In this document: in pieces, positions 19,663-30,220 of the stretch
Numbering within the stretch: the stretch's first letter is position 1
How the letters are laid out: each line of letters starts with the position of its first letter
Assembly (NCBI GenBank): GCA_902632665.1
Contig: CACPDT010000002.1
Coordinates: 1-53,140 of the forward strand
Reading direction: 5' to 3'
DNA: 53,140 nt
Source: an uncultured Pelagibacteraceae bacterium
Lineage (GTDB): Bacteria; Pseudomonadota; Alphaproteobacteria; Pelagibacterales; Pelagibacteraceae
Position numbers and translations under genes: made by a program
The notes under the pieces: generated by a model
Databases searched by the model: none
Seen by the model: only the letters and a program-made list of their open reading frames with translations
Told to the model about the DNA's origin: nothing

Positions 19663-20725
19663 TTATATTTCTTAAAAATAAAAAGTTAATTATAGTTAGA
19701 ATTGTCAAAGGAATAATTATAGAACTCACAACACTTATTTTTTCAGAAGTTCCTAAAATATAAAAGAAGTTATTTATGTAATAAATAATTACAGATAAAA
19801 AAAGTCCTATAATGATTTTAATACTTTTGTTATTAAAGGTTTTCGTATTCATCATAATTATTGCTGAAAAAATAAACATTAAAATAAAATAAAAAGGAAA
19901 TGAAATTAATTTTAAAAGTTGAAGATCTATTTCTGTCAAGGAATAATTAAGTTTTTTGTAGTTTGTTCTCATCTCAATTAATTCAGTGAAAGATAAAGAG
20001 GACATATTTGAAAATAAATTTTGGATTAATTTATAATCAAAATTTGTCATTAATTTAAGGCTTTTAACAATTTCTCTGTTATTTTGTATATAAATTTCAG
20101 CATCTTTTACTACCCATTCTTTATTAGTTATATCTATCTTACTACTTTTGATGTTTCTTATAATTTCAAAATTCTCATCAAATTCAGATATATATGTATT
20201 TAAAAGTTCATTATTGTTAATAGAACTTGCATTTATCATCAGTATTTTTTCATTGTATATATCTTTGATCCATAATCCATTATTAGTGATAACAGCAAGA
20301 TATTTTTTGTCTTCGGTATAGTTTGATTTTAATCCTAAATATAGATTTTTTAGATTTGAAGACAAATTATAAAAAATAGATATTATTAAGATACCTACAA
20401 AAAAAGTTGTAATAGCTAAAATAGAAAATATTTTTGTATTTTTCAGTCCTGAATATTTAAATATATTCATTTCATTGTCATTAAAAAGGGTATTAAAAAA
20501 AAATTGAGTTGATATTAAAAAAATAAATGGAAACATTTCAAAAACTAATATTGGAGTATTTATTAATGATAGATAAAGAGGAAAAAATGCTTTTACATTT
20601 GTCTGTTTAAAAAATTCTAATTCTGTAAGTAAATTTAAAATGTAGATTAAACAAAAGAAAATAAAAAAAACATTTAAAAAAGAGGACAAGTAAGTTCTAA
20701 CTAAAAATTTTGTATACGTATTCAT
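19652..20725 (-). CDS. lptG: LPS export ABC transporter permease LptG
   Basis: YjgP/YjgQ-type permease; paired with the next permease and upstream of lptD. Confidence 0.85.
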   Translation of the reverse strand: MNTYTKFLVRTYLSSFLNVFFIFFCLIYILNLLTELEFFKQTNVKAFFPLYLSLINTPILVFEMFPFIFLISTQFFFNTLFNDNEMNIFKYSGLKNTKIFSILAITTFFVGILIISIFYNLSSNLKNLYLGLKSNYTEDKKYLAVITNNGLWIKDIYNEKILMINASSINNNELLNTYISEFDENFEIIRNIKSSKIDITNKEWVVKDAEIYIQNNREIVKSLKLMTNFDYKLIQNLFSNMSSLSFTELIEMRTNYKKLNYSLTEIDLQLLKLISFPFYFILMFIFSAIIMMNTKTFNNKSIKIIIGLFLSVIIYYINNFFYILGTSEKISVVSSIIIPLTILTIINFLFLRNINAK

Positions 20726-21858
20726 TTAATAGATCTCGAATCTTTAAGTTGTATAAAATAATTTGAATATAAACTTAATATTAAGATGACTGGAATGATA
20801 AAAAATTTAATATTTTTTAAAAAATCTTCACTAATTAATCTAATTGTCATTTCTGAAATTATTATTGTACTAAAACCGATAAAAAAAATTATTAATCTAT
20901 ACTTTGTATAATTAATATTTTCTTTTGATTTAAGTATAAGCAACAATGAAATTAATATTAATACAGGTATATATATAGGAATTATAATTCTTTTATATAA
21001 CTCTTTAATTATGTTATCAATATTTTCCATTCTACAATTTTCAACTTCAAAATTTGTGTCTATTTTAAGAAATTTAAAATTCTTTAAGTTATGATAACAT
21101 TTTATAAGATCTGTAGTTGCCACTTCTTGGGTTTTCTTATAGGTAGTAGTGTTGTCATCGAGATTACTTAAGTTAAAATCTGTTTTTTTAAATTTAAAAT
21201 TGGTGATCTTGCCATTAAAGACACTAATTGTTTCACCAAAATTTAATTCTAAAAATTGATTATTACCAATTTGTTTAAACTTACCTTCTTTTGCAAAAGT
21301 AATTTGAAAGTTATCTCCAGAACCCTTTTTAAGATAAATTTCTTTAAGATTTCCAAAATCATCTTTTGAATTACTATAAATTGTTAAACCTTTAACAGCA
21401 TCATTGAATATTCTTGGTTTTACAAAATTTTCTAAATAATTAATTGAAGATGTTCTCAAAAAGGATCTAGCTAAGTCTTGACTTTTTGGAACGATTGCAG
21501 CTGTAAGAAATATTTGAAATAACATTATTATAAAAGAAAATTTTATAAAAAAGTTGATAATCTCAATTTTATTAATTCCAAAATTCCAAAAAATTATTAA
21601 TTCATTGTTTAATTCATACTTGCCTATTACGTATATAAAGCTAAAAAATAAAACAAAAGGAACCAATTTGCTTATAACTTTTGGAAAATTTAATATAGAA
21701 AAATTCAGATATACTAAATAATTTCGCCCATCCTCAACTATAATATCCAAAAAATTTACAGCTTGAAATACCCATATTATTATTCCTGTTGAAAAAAGAG
21801 TTATTATGAAAAAAATTAAACAATCAAAAAGAAGTTTTCGAAATAATATTTTTTTCAT
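20722..21858 (-). CDS. lptF: LPS export ABC transporter permease LptF
   Basis: YjgP/YjgQ-type permease: LFRKLLFDCLIFF..., NELIIFWNFGINKIEI, VPKSQDLARSFLR. Confidence 0.85.
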   Translation of the reverse strand: MKKILFRKLLFDCLIFFIITLFSTGIIIWVFQAVNFLDIIVEDGRNYLVYLNFSILNFPKVISKLVPFVLFFSFIYVIGKYELNNELIIFWNFGINKIEIINFFIKFSFIIMLFQIFLTAAIVPKSQDLARSFLRTSSINYLENFVKPRIFNDAVKGLTIYSNSKDDFGNLKEIYLKKGSGDNFQITFAKEGKFKQIGNNQFLELNFGETISVFNGKITNFKFKKTDFNLSNLDDNTTTYKKTQEVATTDLIKCYHNLKNFKFLKIDTNFEVENCRMENIDNIIKELYKRIIIPIYIPVLILISLLLILKSKENINYTKYRLIIFFIGFSTIIISEMTIRLISEDFLKNIKFFIIPVILILSLYSNYFIQLKDSRSIK

Positions 21859-21940
21859 TGAAATCTATCGAAATATATTTATATATTTTCAACTATTAGT
21901 TTACAATTTAAATACAACTCAAAGTACATATATATAAAAA

Positions 21941-23410
21941 ATGTCAATAAAAATAAGTATTAAAAATAGTTTAAACCAAAAATTAGTAAAAAATCATGTT
22001 TTTTTCACTAATAAAAATTTCAGAATAAATGAACTTGGCAAACTTCCAATATCTAAATATTCAAGTTTTATTAATCAGTCACTTAGCTCAAGTGAAATAG
22101 TTGATAAAGATTTTTTATCATTAGATATAAATGCTTCGCAAAAAGTTATTTTGATTAAAATTAATGATAGTCAGTCTCCATTTGATATTGAAAAAATTGG
22201 TGCTGAATTTTATGTGTATTTAAAATCAAATTTATATTTAAAAACAACCTTTTATGAACAAAACATAAGGAACACTTTTCCAAAAAATAAATTCTTTTTT
22301 GATCAATTTACACAAGGCCTTCAATTAAAATCGTATGAATTCAATAAATACAAATCTAAAAGTAAAGAAAAAAAATTTGATATAGAGATCTTAAATAAAA
22401 ACAAAACTTTTCAATTTAATAGAGATAAGAAATATAAGTCACTCATTGAGGGTATAAATTTAACAAAAGATCTCGTTTCAGAACCTGGAAACATTCTTCA
22501 TCCAGATGAATATGCAAAAAGATTATTTCAACTTAGAAAATTTGGTCTTAAAGTAAATGTGTTTGACAAAAAAAAATTAAAAAAGCTTGGTATGAATGCA
22601 CTTCTGGGTGTAGGACAAGGAAGTATAAGAGGGTCTTATCTTGTTACTTTAGAGTGGAAAGGTGCAAGAGTAAAAAAGAAACCATTAGCATTTGTTGGAA
22701 AAGGAGTTTGTTTTGATACTGGTGGTATTTCTCTTAAGCCTGCAAAATTTATGGAAGATATGACTTATGATATGGCTGGTTCTGCCGTTGTTGTAGGTTT
22801 AATGAAAAATCTTGCACTAAGGAAAGCAAAGATAAATGCGATTGGAGTTGTTGGTTTAGTAGAAAACATGCCAGGTGGTAACGCTCAAAGACCTGGTGAT
22901 ATAGTAAAATCTTACAGCGGTAAGACAATCGAAGTTTTGAACACAGATGCTGAGGGCAGATTAGTTTTAGCTGATGCGCTTACTTACACAGAAAGAAAAT
23001 ATAAACCTGAATTAATTGTTGATTTAGCAACCTTAACAGGAGCAATAATAGTTTCTTTAGGTTCTGAATTTGCAGGACTTTTTTCAAATAACGATAAACT
23101 GTCTAAACAATTGTTTGATGTAGGTCAAAAAGTTGGAGAAAGAGTATGGAGAATGCCACTTGATAAAAATTACGATAAGTTAATCAACTCTAAAAATGCC
23201 GATATGCAAAATATTAATTATGTTGGAGGTGCTGGCTCAACTACCGCGGCACAATTTTTACAGAGATTTATCCTAAATAAAACTCCTTGGGCGCATTTAG
23301 ATATTGCAGGGATGGCATTTTCAAAATATGGCGGTGCCCTAAACTCTGAGGGTGCAACAGGATTTGGAGTTAGATTATTAAATCAATTAATTGAAGATTA
23401 TTATGAGTAA
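21941..23410 (+). CDS. pepA: Leucyl aminopeptidase
   Basis: M17 motifs: VGKGVCFDTGGISLKPAKFMEDMTYDMAGSA, NTDAEGRLVLADALTY. Confidence 0.96.
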   Translation: MSIKISIKNSLNQKLVKNHVFFTNKNFRINELGKLPISKYSSFINQSLSSSEIVDKDFLSLDINASQKVILIKINDSQSPFDIEKIGAEFYVYLKSNLYLKTTFYEQNIRNTFPKNKFFFDQFTQGLQLKSYEFNKYKSKSKEKKFDIEILNKNKTFQFNRDKKYKSLIEGINLTKDLVSEPGNILHPDEYAKRLFQLRKFGLKVNVFDKKKLKKLGMNALLGVGQGSIRGSYLVTLEWKGARVKKKPLAFVGKGVCFDTGGISLKPAKFMEDMTYDMAGSAVVVGLMKNLALRKAKINAIGVVGLVENMPGGNAQRPGDIVKSYSGKTIEVLNTDAEGRLVLADALTYTERKYKPELIVDLATLTGAIIVSLGSEFAGLFSNNDKLSKQLFDVGQKVGERVWRMPLDKNYDKLINSKNADMQNINYVGGAGSTTAAQFLQRFILNKTPWAHLDIAGMAFSKYGGALNSEGATGFGVRLLNQLIEDYYE

Positions 23411-23813
23411 TATCGAACAAACTTTATCAATCATAAAACCAGATGCAGTTGAAAGAAACCTAGATAATGAAATTAAACAAATGTTTATAAAGAATGGTTT
23501 CAATATACTTAAAGAAAAAAAAATCCAGATAGAAAAATCAGAAGCTGAAAAATTTTATAAAGTCCATGAGACAAAACCATTTTATAGTGACTTATGTTCA
23601 TATCTTTCATCTGGTCCAATTATTGCAATGATACTTGAGAAAGTGAATGCAGTAGCTGATAACAGAAAATTAATGGGAGCAACTAATCCTAAAGACGCAG
23701 AGGAAGGTACTATTAGGAAAAAGTATGGAATTTCAATAGATAAAAATTCAGTGCATGGTTCAGATAGTGTTGAAAATGCAAAAATTGAAATTGATTTTTT
23801 TTTCAAGGATTAG
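23403..23813 (+). CDS. ndk: Nucleoside diphosphate kinase (ORF track starts at 23391; the ATG at 23403 fits better)
   Basis: MSNIEQTLSIIKPDAVERN, GATNPKDAEEGTIRKKYG, NSVHGSDSVENAK. Confidence 0.96.
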   Translation: MSNIEQTLSIIKPDAVERNLDNEIKQMFIKNGFNILKEKKIQIEKSEAEKFYKVHETKPFYSDLCSYLSSGPIIAMILEKVNAVADNRKLMGATNPKDAEEGTIRKKYGISIDKNSVHGSDSVENAKIEIDFFFKD

Positions 23814-24387
23814 CAAATATTTTATCAATAGCTCTTGGATATAAAATGTGTTCGTGTTTTAATATTTTCTTTTGAAGGGATAATGGAGTTTCTTTCTCTG
23901 ATAATTTAACTCTTTTTTGGAGAACTATTCTACCTGAATCAAGTTTTGAATTGACCAAATGCACTGTACACCCCGAGTATTTTTCCTTATTTTTAATTAC
24001 TCTTTCATGTGTTTTTAATCCCTTATATTTTGGTAATAAAGAAGGATGTATATTCAAAATTTTTCCTTTAAACTTTCTTATAAAATCTCCAGATAAAATC
24101 TTCATAAAACCCGCAAGACATATTAGTTTAATGCCATTTGACTTTAGATCAATTAAAGTTTTTGTTTCAAAGATTTTATTTTTATTATAATTATAAATTT
24201 TCTTTTTAATTTTATATATTTTAGAATATTTAAGACCTTTTGCTTTTGCATTATTTGAAATAATTAAAACTATTTCTATTGGAGATTTTTTTTTTAATGA
24301 AAATTTAACTAAATTCTCTAAATTACTTCCGGTACCAGAAATAAAAACTGCAGTTCTTATTTTTTTAAGACCAACTGATTTTACCAT
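23803..24387 (-). CDS. purN: Phosphoribosylglycinamide formyltransferase
   Basis: AVFISGTGSNLENL, LAGFMKILSGDFI, ILNIHPSLLPKYKGLKTHERV, GCTVHLVNSKLDSG. Confidence 0.95.
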   Translation of the reverse strand: MVKSVGLKKIRTAVFISGTGSNLENLVKFSLKKKSPIEIVLIISNNAKAKGLKYSKIYKIKKKIYNYNKNKIFETKTLIDLKSNGIKLICLAGFMKILSGDFIRKFKGKILNIHPSLLPKYKGLKTHERVIKNKEKYSGCTVHLVNSKLDSGRIVLQKRVKLSEKETPLSLQKKILKHEHILYPRAIDKIFANP

Positions 24388-25393
24388 TCAATTTTATTTT
24401 TTTTGAATTTTTCGATATTTTGCCAATCACATAAGGTTTATAATCTTTAGAAAAATATTTGTTAATTTTTTTTAAATTTTTTGAATTAATAATTAGACAA
24501 AAACCAACACCACAATTAAAAGTTTTTAACATTTCGTGGTCATTTACATCATTTTTTTTTAACCATTTAAAGATTTTAAGAGGTTTTATCTTTTTTAACT
24601 CAATTTCTGCACAAAGATTATTTGGGATAACTCTTTTAATGTTGTCTGGTAAACCTCCACCAGTAATATTTGCACAACCATTTATTAGTTTTCTGTTAAT
24701 GAGATTTAAAATTTCTTTAACATAAATCTTTGTTGGTTTTAGTAACTCTTTTTTTAAAAAAATATTTTTATTTATTTTTATGTTTTTTCTTTTAATGATA
24801 TTTCTAACCAATGAGTAACCATTTGAATGTAAGCCACTCGATGGAATTGCTAAAATAAGGTTATTTTCTTTGACAGCATTTTTGTTTAAAATTTTTTTTT
24901 GTTCAACTAATCCAACTGCAAAACCGGCAATATCAAATTTATTTTTTTCATATGTACCAGGCATTTCAGCTGTTTCACCACCAACTAAATCACAACCAGA
25001 TATATTACACCCTTTAACAATTCCTTTAATAATTGATTTTAGTTTTGGTAAATTAATTTTGTTTATCGAAATATAATCTAAGAAAAAAAGAGGGGTTGCA
25101 CCTTGGACTATTAAATCATTTACACTCATTGCTACCAAATCGATACCAATAGTATCAAACTTTTTTAAAAGATTTGCTATTTCTATTTTAGTACCGACCC
25201 CATCAGTACATGCTACAATTTTAGGATTTTTTAAATTATTGGGTATGTTTGTTATAGAACCAAAACCACCTATATTATTAAACTTTTTTTTGCCTTTTTT
25301 TTTTGATGAAATCGAAGATATGAATTTTATAAACTTATCTGCAGCCTTAATATCAACTCCACTTTTTTTGTATGTTAATAGATTTTTATTCAT
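24365..25393 (-). CDS. purM: Phosphoribosylformylglycinamidine cyclo-ligase
   Basis: YKKSGVDIKAADKFI, CTDGVGTKIEIA, SMSVNDLIVQGATPLFFLDY, VGGETAEMPGTY. Confidence 0.96.
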   Translation of the reverse strand: MNKNLLTYKKSGVDIKAADKFIKFISSISSKKKGKKKFNNIGGFGSITNIPNNLKNPKIVACTDGVGTKIEIANLLKKFDTIGIDLVAMSVNDLIVQGATPLFFLDYISINKINLPKLKSIIKGIVKGCNISGCDLVGGETAEMPGTYEKNKFDIAGFAVGLVEQKKILNKNAVKENNLILAIPSSGLHSNGYSLVRNIIKRKNIKINKNIFLKKELLKPTKIYVKEILNLINRKLINGCANITGGGLPDNIKRVIPNNLCAEIELKKIKPLKIFKWLKKNDVNDHEMLKTFNCGVGFCLIINSKNLKKINKYFSKDYKPYVIGKISKNSKKIKLNGKISWS

Positions 25394-25404
25394 TATTATA
25401 AAGT

Positions 25405-26481
25405 ATGATAATTAGATTAAAAAATAGTTTATATTTTTTATATATTTTTTTTACATTTCTAGCTTTAAATATATTTTTTTTTTCCACAGATAAAGTTGAA
25501 GCAAAATCTTTTGTTGTAAATAATATTGAAATTTCAAAGCCGTTTGAAATAAAATTTGATAAAAATAAGGTAATAGATGAAGGTTTTATTGAGGCTTTTT
25601 CTCATTTAATCTCAACCATCATAGTTTCCTCTGATCAAGTAAAAATTAAAGAAACAAAATTAGCTGAAATAAAAGGAATGATAGAATCTTTCTCTGTAAA
25701 GGAGGAAAAGTTTATAGATGACACTTATTATGTAAATTTAGGTGTTGCTTTTAATAAAAAAAAAATTTTCAATTATCTAGAAAATAAAAATGTATTTCCA
25801 TCAGTTCCAAATAAAAAGAAATTTTTATTACTTCCAATTATAATTGAGGAAAATAATAACAATTTAATAGCATTTTCAGAAAATAATATATTTAACAATT
25901 GGAATGAGCAAAATAAAAAATCAAATCTTCTTGAATATCTTTTGCCAACTGAGGATTTAGAGGATTTAGATTTAATTGCAAAAAATTATGATTCAATTGA
26001 AAATTTTGATTTCAAAGATATAACTAAGAAATATAATTTAGATGACTCAATTGTAACTTTAGTTTTTAAAAATAAAAATAATATAAGAATTTTATCAAGA
26101 ATAACAATTGAGGATAAAGTAGTTTTAAAAAATCTTTCATTTTCTGATATTAATTTAAATAATAAGAATGATATTACAGACCTCATAAATGAATTAAAAA
26201 TAACTTACGAAGATTATTGGAAAATTTTTAATAGAATAAATACTTCAATTAAATTACCAATCTTTGTTAAATTAGATAGTAATGATAATTTGAAAGTTAC
26301 AAATTTTGAAAAAATATTAAATGAAATAAACTTGATATATGATTTTTTTGTTTTAAAATTTGATAAAAACCATATCTATTATCAAATTATTTTTAATGGC
26401 ACTCCAAATATATTTTTGAAATTAATGAAAGATAAAAATTTTGTTTTTAACACCCGAAACAAAACATGGGTTTTACAATGA
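25405..26481 (+). CDS. DUF2066 domain-containing protein (signal peptide)
   Basis: N-terminal hydrophobic signal, weakly conserved lysine-rich protein directly upstream of hda, where alphaproteobacteria commonly carry DUF2066. Confidence 0.65.
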   Translation: MIIRLKNSLYFLYIFFTFLALNIFFFSTDKVEAKSFVVNNIEISKPFEIKFDKNKVIDEGFIEAFSHLISTIIVSSDQVKIKETKLAEIKGMIESFSVKEEKFIDDTYYVNLGVAFNKKKIFNYLENKNVFPSVPNKKKFLLLPIIIEENNNNLIAFSENNIFNNWNEQNKKSNLLEYLLPTEDLEDLDLIAKNYDSIENFDFKDITKKYNLDDSIVTLVFKNKNNIRILSRITIEDKVVLKNLSFSDINLNNKNDITDLINELKITYEDYWKIFNRINTSIKLPIFVKLDSNDNLKVTNFEKILNEINLIYDFFVLKFDKNHIYYQIIFNGTPNIFLKLMKDKNFVFNTRNKTWVLQ

Positions 26482-27140
26482 AAGATATGAGTCAAGAAAT
26501 TATTAAATTTAATTATGATAGAAGTTTTAAAGAAGATGATTTTTATGTATCAAAAAGTAATAAAAAAATATTTGATTTAATAAACTCATGGCCCAAATGG
26601 GAAAAAAATTTTGTCAATATCAGTGGTGAAAAATTTTCTGGAAAGACTCATCTAACTAATATTTTTTTAAAAAGATTTAAAGGTATTAAGATAGAAGCTA
26701 ATTTATTAAGTGATAATGATTTTAAAAAAATAAAAATCTTCCAAAATATTATTTTGGAAAATGTGTCTGAAAAGATTAATGAAAATTTATTTTTTACTCT
26801 TTGTAATATAGTTGAACAAGACAATAAATATTTAATTGTTACCTCTGAAAGTTCAATTGTAAATATTGATTTTAAGTTAAATGATTTAAAATCTAGATCA
26901 AAAAATTTTTTGCTACAAAATATTGATAAACCTGATGACGAACTTTTATTTGCTCTAATTTTAAAAAATTTATCTGATCGTCAAATATCAATAGATAAAA
27001 AATTAATTGATTATATTATTAAAAGAATTGATAGATCATATGGAAAAATAGTTGATTTTATATATAAAATCGACGAAGTAAGTTTAAAAAAAAAAAGATC
27101 TATAAATTTAAGTACGATTAAAGAGGTATTGGGAGAATAA
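26466..27140 (+). CDS. hda: DnaA-like regulatory inactivator (Hda/HdaA-like)
   Basis: P-loop SGEKFSGKTHLTNIF, C-terminal DnaA-like LSDRQISIDKKLIDYIIKRIDRSYGKIVDFI; no DNA-binding domain IV. Confidence 0.8.
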   Translation: MGFTMKDMSQEIIKFNYDRSFKEDDFYVSKSNKKIFDLINSWPKWEKNFVNISGEKFSGKTHLTNIFLKRFKGIKIEANLLSDNDFKKIKIFQNIILENVSEKINENLFFTLCNIVEQDNKYLIVTSESSIVNIDFKLNDLKSRSKNFLLQNIDKPDDELLFALILKNLSDRQISIDKKLIDYIIKRIDRSYGKIVDFIYKIDEVSLKKKRSINLSTIKEVLGE

Positions 27141-28919
27141 TTGAATAAATATAGAAGTCACAATTGTAACGAACTTAGAAAAAAAAATGTCGGGAGTAGT
27201 ATTTTACTTTCAGGATGGATTAATAAGAAGCGTGATCATGGAAATCTCTTATTTTTAGATTTACGTGATAATTACGGCATTACACAATGCATAATAGATA
27301 AAGGAAATAAAAACTTCAAAGAATTAGAAAAATTACAACTTGAAACAGTTATAAAAATAGAGGGTAAGGTAGTTGATAGATCAACTGATACAATCAATAA
27401 AGAGATTGAAACAGGAGAGATTGAAGTTACTATCGAAAATTTTATTGTTTTAGGTAAGTGCAAAGAATTGCCAATGCCTGTTTTTAGCGATCAAGAATAT
27501 TCTGAAGAAATAAGATTAAAATATAGATATTTAGATTTAAGAAGAAAAAAAATTCATGAAAATATTATATTGAGATCAAAAGTTATTTCTTTTATCAGAA
27601 ATGAAATGAATAATTTTGGTTTTTTAGAGTTCCAAACACCAATATTAACTTCATCAAGTCCTGAGGGAGCAAGAGATTTTCTTGTGCCAAGTAGATTGAA
27701 TCCAGGTAAGTTTTATGCTTTACCTCAAGCACCTCAACAATTTAAGCAACTTATAATGGTTTCGGGCTTTGATAAATATTTTCAAATCGCTCCATGTTTT
27801 AGAGATGAAGATGCTCGTGCTGATCGAAGTCCAGGAGAGTTTTATCAATTAGATTTAGAGATGTCTTTTGTTGAGCAAGAGGATATTTTTAAAGTCGTTG
27901 AGCAATTATTAGTTAATACCTTTAAAAAATTCTCAAAAAAAAAAATTATAACAGAAAAATTTCCAAGAATTACTTATAGAGATGCTCTTTTAAAGTATGG
28001 AAGTGATAAACCTGATCTTAGAAATCCACTAATAATTGAGGACATAACAGAAACTTTTACAAGAAAGGATGTTTCTTTTGATATTTTTAAAAAACTTGTG
28101 AAGTCTGGCTCAAATGTAAGATGTATTGTTACTAAGAATACGAAAGATAAGCCAAGAAGCTTTTTTGATAATATTGATAGATGGGCCAAAAATGAGGGAG
28201 CTTCTGGTCTCGCTTATTTTACTATTGAAAATGGGATTTCTGCAAAAGGACCAGTGGGTAAATTTTTTTCGAAAGAGTCTTTAGAGGAAATTATGAAAAA
28301 AACAGGCGCAAAAGTTGGAGATAGTATATTTATGGCTTGTAGTAAAAAAAAGGATTTAGAGCGAATAACTAGCTTGGCTAGAGATAAAATTGCAAAAGAC
28401 TTAAATTTAATAGATGATAATGTTTTTGCATTTTGTTGGGTAGTTGATTATCCAATGTTTGAGAAAAATGACCAAACTAATAAAATTGAATTTAGTCACA
28501 ATCCTTTTTCGATGCCACAAGGAGATATCAAAAAACTTAATTTTGAAAAACCTTTAGATATGTTGGCTTATCAGTACGATATAGTATGTAATGGTATTGA
28601 ACTTTCATCTGGTGCTATAAGAAATCATATCCCTGAACTTATGTATAAATTATTTGCTATTGCCGGTTACGATAAAGATCAAGTTGATGAAAAATTTAGT
28701 GGAATGATTAATGCTTTAAGCTATGGTGCGCCACCGCATGGAGGAATTGCCCCTGGAATTGATAGAATAATAATGCTTTTGGCAAACGAAAAAAATATCA
28801 GGGAAGTAACTATGTTTCCTATGAACCAAAACGCTCAAGATTTAATGATGAATGCTCCTTCATCAATTGATGAGAAACAATTAAAAGAGCTTAATCTAAC
28901 TCTCAAAATAAAAAAATAG
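27141..28919 (+). CDS. aspS: Aspartyl-tRNA synthetase (TTG start)
   Basis: GWINKKRDHGNLLFLDLRDNYG, FLEFQTPILTSSSPEGARDFLVPSR, PGIDRIIMLL. Confidence 0.97.
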   Translation: MNKYRSHNCNELRKKNVGSSILLSGWINKKRDHGNLLFLDLRDNYGITQCIIDKGNKNFKELEKLQLETVIKIEGKVVDRSTDTINKEIETGEIEVTIENFIVLGKCKELPMPVFSDQEYSEEIRLKYRYLDLRRKKIHENIILRSKVISFIRNEMNNFGFLEFQTPILTSSSPEGARDFLVPSRLNPGKFYALPQAPQQFKQLIMVSGFDKYFQIAPCFRDEDARADRSPGEFYQLDLEMSFVEQEDIFKVVEQLLVNTFKKFSKKKIITEKFPRITYRDALLKYGSDKPDLRNPLIIEDITETFTRKDVSFDIFKKLVKSGSNVRCIVTKNTKDKPRSFFDNIDRWAKNEGASGLAYFTIENGISAKGPVGKFFSKESLEEIMKKTGAKVGDSIFMACSKKKDLERITSLARDKIAKDLNLIDDNVFAFCWVVDYPMFEKNDQTNKIEFSHNPFSMPQGDIKKLNFEKPLDMLAYQYDIVCNGIELSSGAIRNHIPELMYKLFAIAGYDKDQVDEKFSGMINALSYGAPPHGGIAPGIDRIIMLLANEKNIREVTMFPMNQNAQDLMMNAPSSIDEKQLKELNLTLKIKK

Positions 28920-28920
28920 A

Positions 28921-29745
28921 TTATTTTTTGCCTTTAAGATTTATCTTTACATCTGATAAATCTACTAAATTTTTCTTATAGTTATTTCTTACAAAACCTT
29001 TACTAGTAATGTCTTTTACTATTTTCAAAAGCTGATTTTGATCATCTGAGTTTTGCTCATCAGTATTTGAAACTTCTGAATTACCAATTGAAGGTGTATG
29101 AGCTAAATCTTCTCTATTTTGATAAGAAATAGCTAATTCTCTAAAAATATAGTCTAAAATTGATGTTGCGGTTAAAATTCTATCATTTCCATGAACTTTA
29201 CCGGAAGGTTCGAATTTCGTACCAACAAAAGCACTTATAAATTCATCCAGTGGAACTCCATATTGTAGACCTAAGGACACTGCTATAGCAAAATTGTTCA
29301 TTAGAGCTTTAACTAATTCACCCTCTTTGCTTGTATCAATAAAAATTTCTCCAATTTTTCCATCTTCGTATTCACCAGTGTGTAAATATACTTTATGATC
29401 ACCAATAGTTGCTTTTTGGATGTAGCCTTTTCTTCTATCTGGCATACTAAATCTTTTTCCTGAATTTTCTGAATTATTATTATTTGACTTGATTATATTC
29501 TCTAAATTTTTTGATGTTGATTTATTATTTGCGGTTACTACATCAATTTTCTTATTTTCAACAATTTTTTTATTATTTGGATCTAAGCTTTTGGTTTTTC
29601 TATTATCAAGTTTTACGTCTAGAACTTCAAATTTACCATCGTCACGTTTTTCTAAATTTTTAAGCTCTGTTTCATTTATATCGTCTAAAAAGTGATTAAC
29701 CTTAAAAGTACAAGTGTAATATGTTTCAACTAAATATTTTGCCAT
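28921..29745 (-). CDS. Stand-alone protein homologous to the C-terminal region of B12-dependent ribonucleotide reductase (NrdJ/TSCPD-like); not a catalytic RNR
   Basis: [66 protein letters not shown]...[23 protein letters not shown] is NrdJ-C-like; only 274 aa with no catalytic barrel. Confidence 0.78.
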   Translation of the reverse strand: MAKYLVETYYTCTFKVNHFLDDINETELKNLEKRDDGKFEVLDVKLDNRKTKSLDPNNKKIVENKKIDVVTANNKSTSKNLENIIKSNNNNSENSGKRFSMPDRRKGYIQKATIGDHKVYLHTGEYEDGKIGEIFIDTSKEGELVKALMNNFAIAVSLGLQYGVPLDEFISAFVGTKFEPSGKVHGNDRILTATSILDYIFRELAISYQNREDLAHTPSIGNSEVSNTDEQNSDDQNQLLKIVKDITSKGFVRNNYKKNLVDLSDVKINLKGKK

Positions 29746-29860
29746 TTAACCTCAGTTATTTAAAATTAATTTGAATAATGAATCAATTAATTTATATACA
29801 AAAACAAATTTTAGTCTAATTTAATTTATACAATTTTGAATTGAAAATAATAATTTTATT

Positions 29861-30220
29861 ATGTTGACACTTATAAAAAAAATTTTCACATGGTGGAATC
29901 GAGATACTTTTGGAACCAGAATAAAAACAATTTTATTTGGTAAATTAGTGGGAACAGATCAATTAGGAAATAAATATTATCAATCCAAAAATGGAAAAAG
30001 ATGGGTGATTTATGCTGCAGAAATTGACGCATCCAAAATACCAGTTGAGTGGTATTCATGGATACACTTTACTCATAATAAAATAGAAAATAATCATAAA
30101 TTAAAAAAATATGATTGGCAGAAACCTCATCAAGAAAATTTAACTGGCACAGACTCAGCTTATTATCCAAATAAAAACAAAAATGCTATTCAAAAAAAAT
30201 ATAGGTCTTGGAAAGACTAA
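29861..30220 (+). CDS. NDUFA12-family NADH:ubiquinone oxidoreductase subunit
   Basis: FFTWWNRDTFGTRI-like start, GTDQLGNKYYQSKNGKRWVIYA, VEWYSWIHF, W-K-P-H-Q-ENLTGT. Confidence 0.9.
   Translation: MLTLIKKIFTWWNRDTFGTRIKTILFGKLVGTDQLGNKYYQSKNGKRWVIYAAEIDASKIPVEWYSWIHFTHNKIENNHKLKKYDWQKPHQENLTGTDSAYYPNKNKNAIQKKYRSWKD

Noticed and set aside
29746-29860. Possible ncRNA or tRNA in the spacer upstream of the NDUFA12 gene
   Set aside because: Almost pure A/T, no cloverleaf, CCA end or stable hairpin found by eye.
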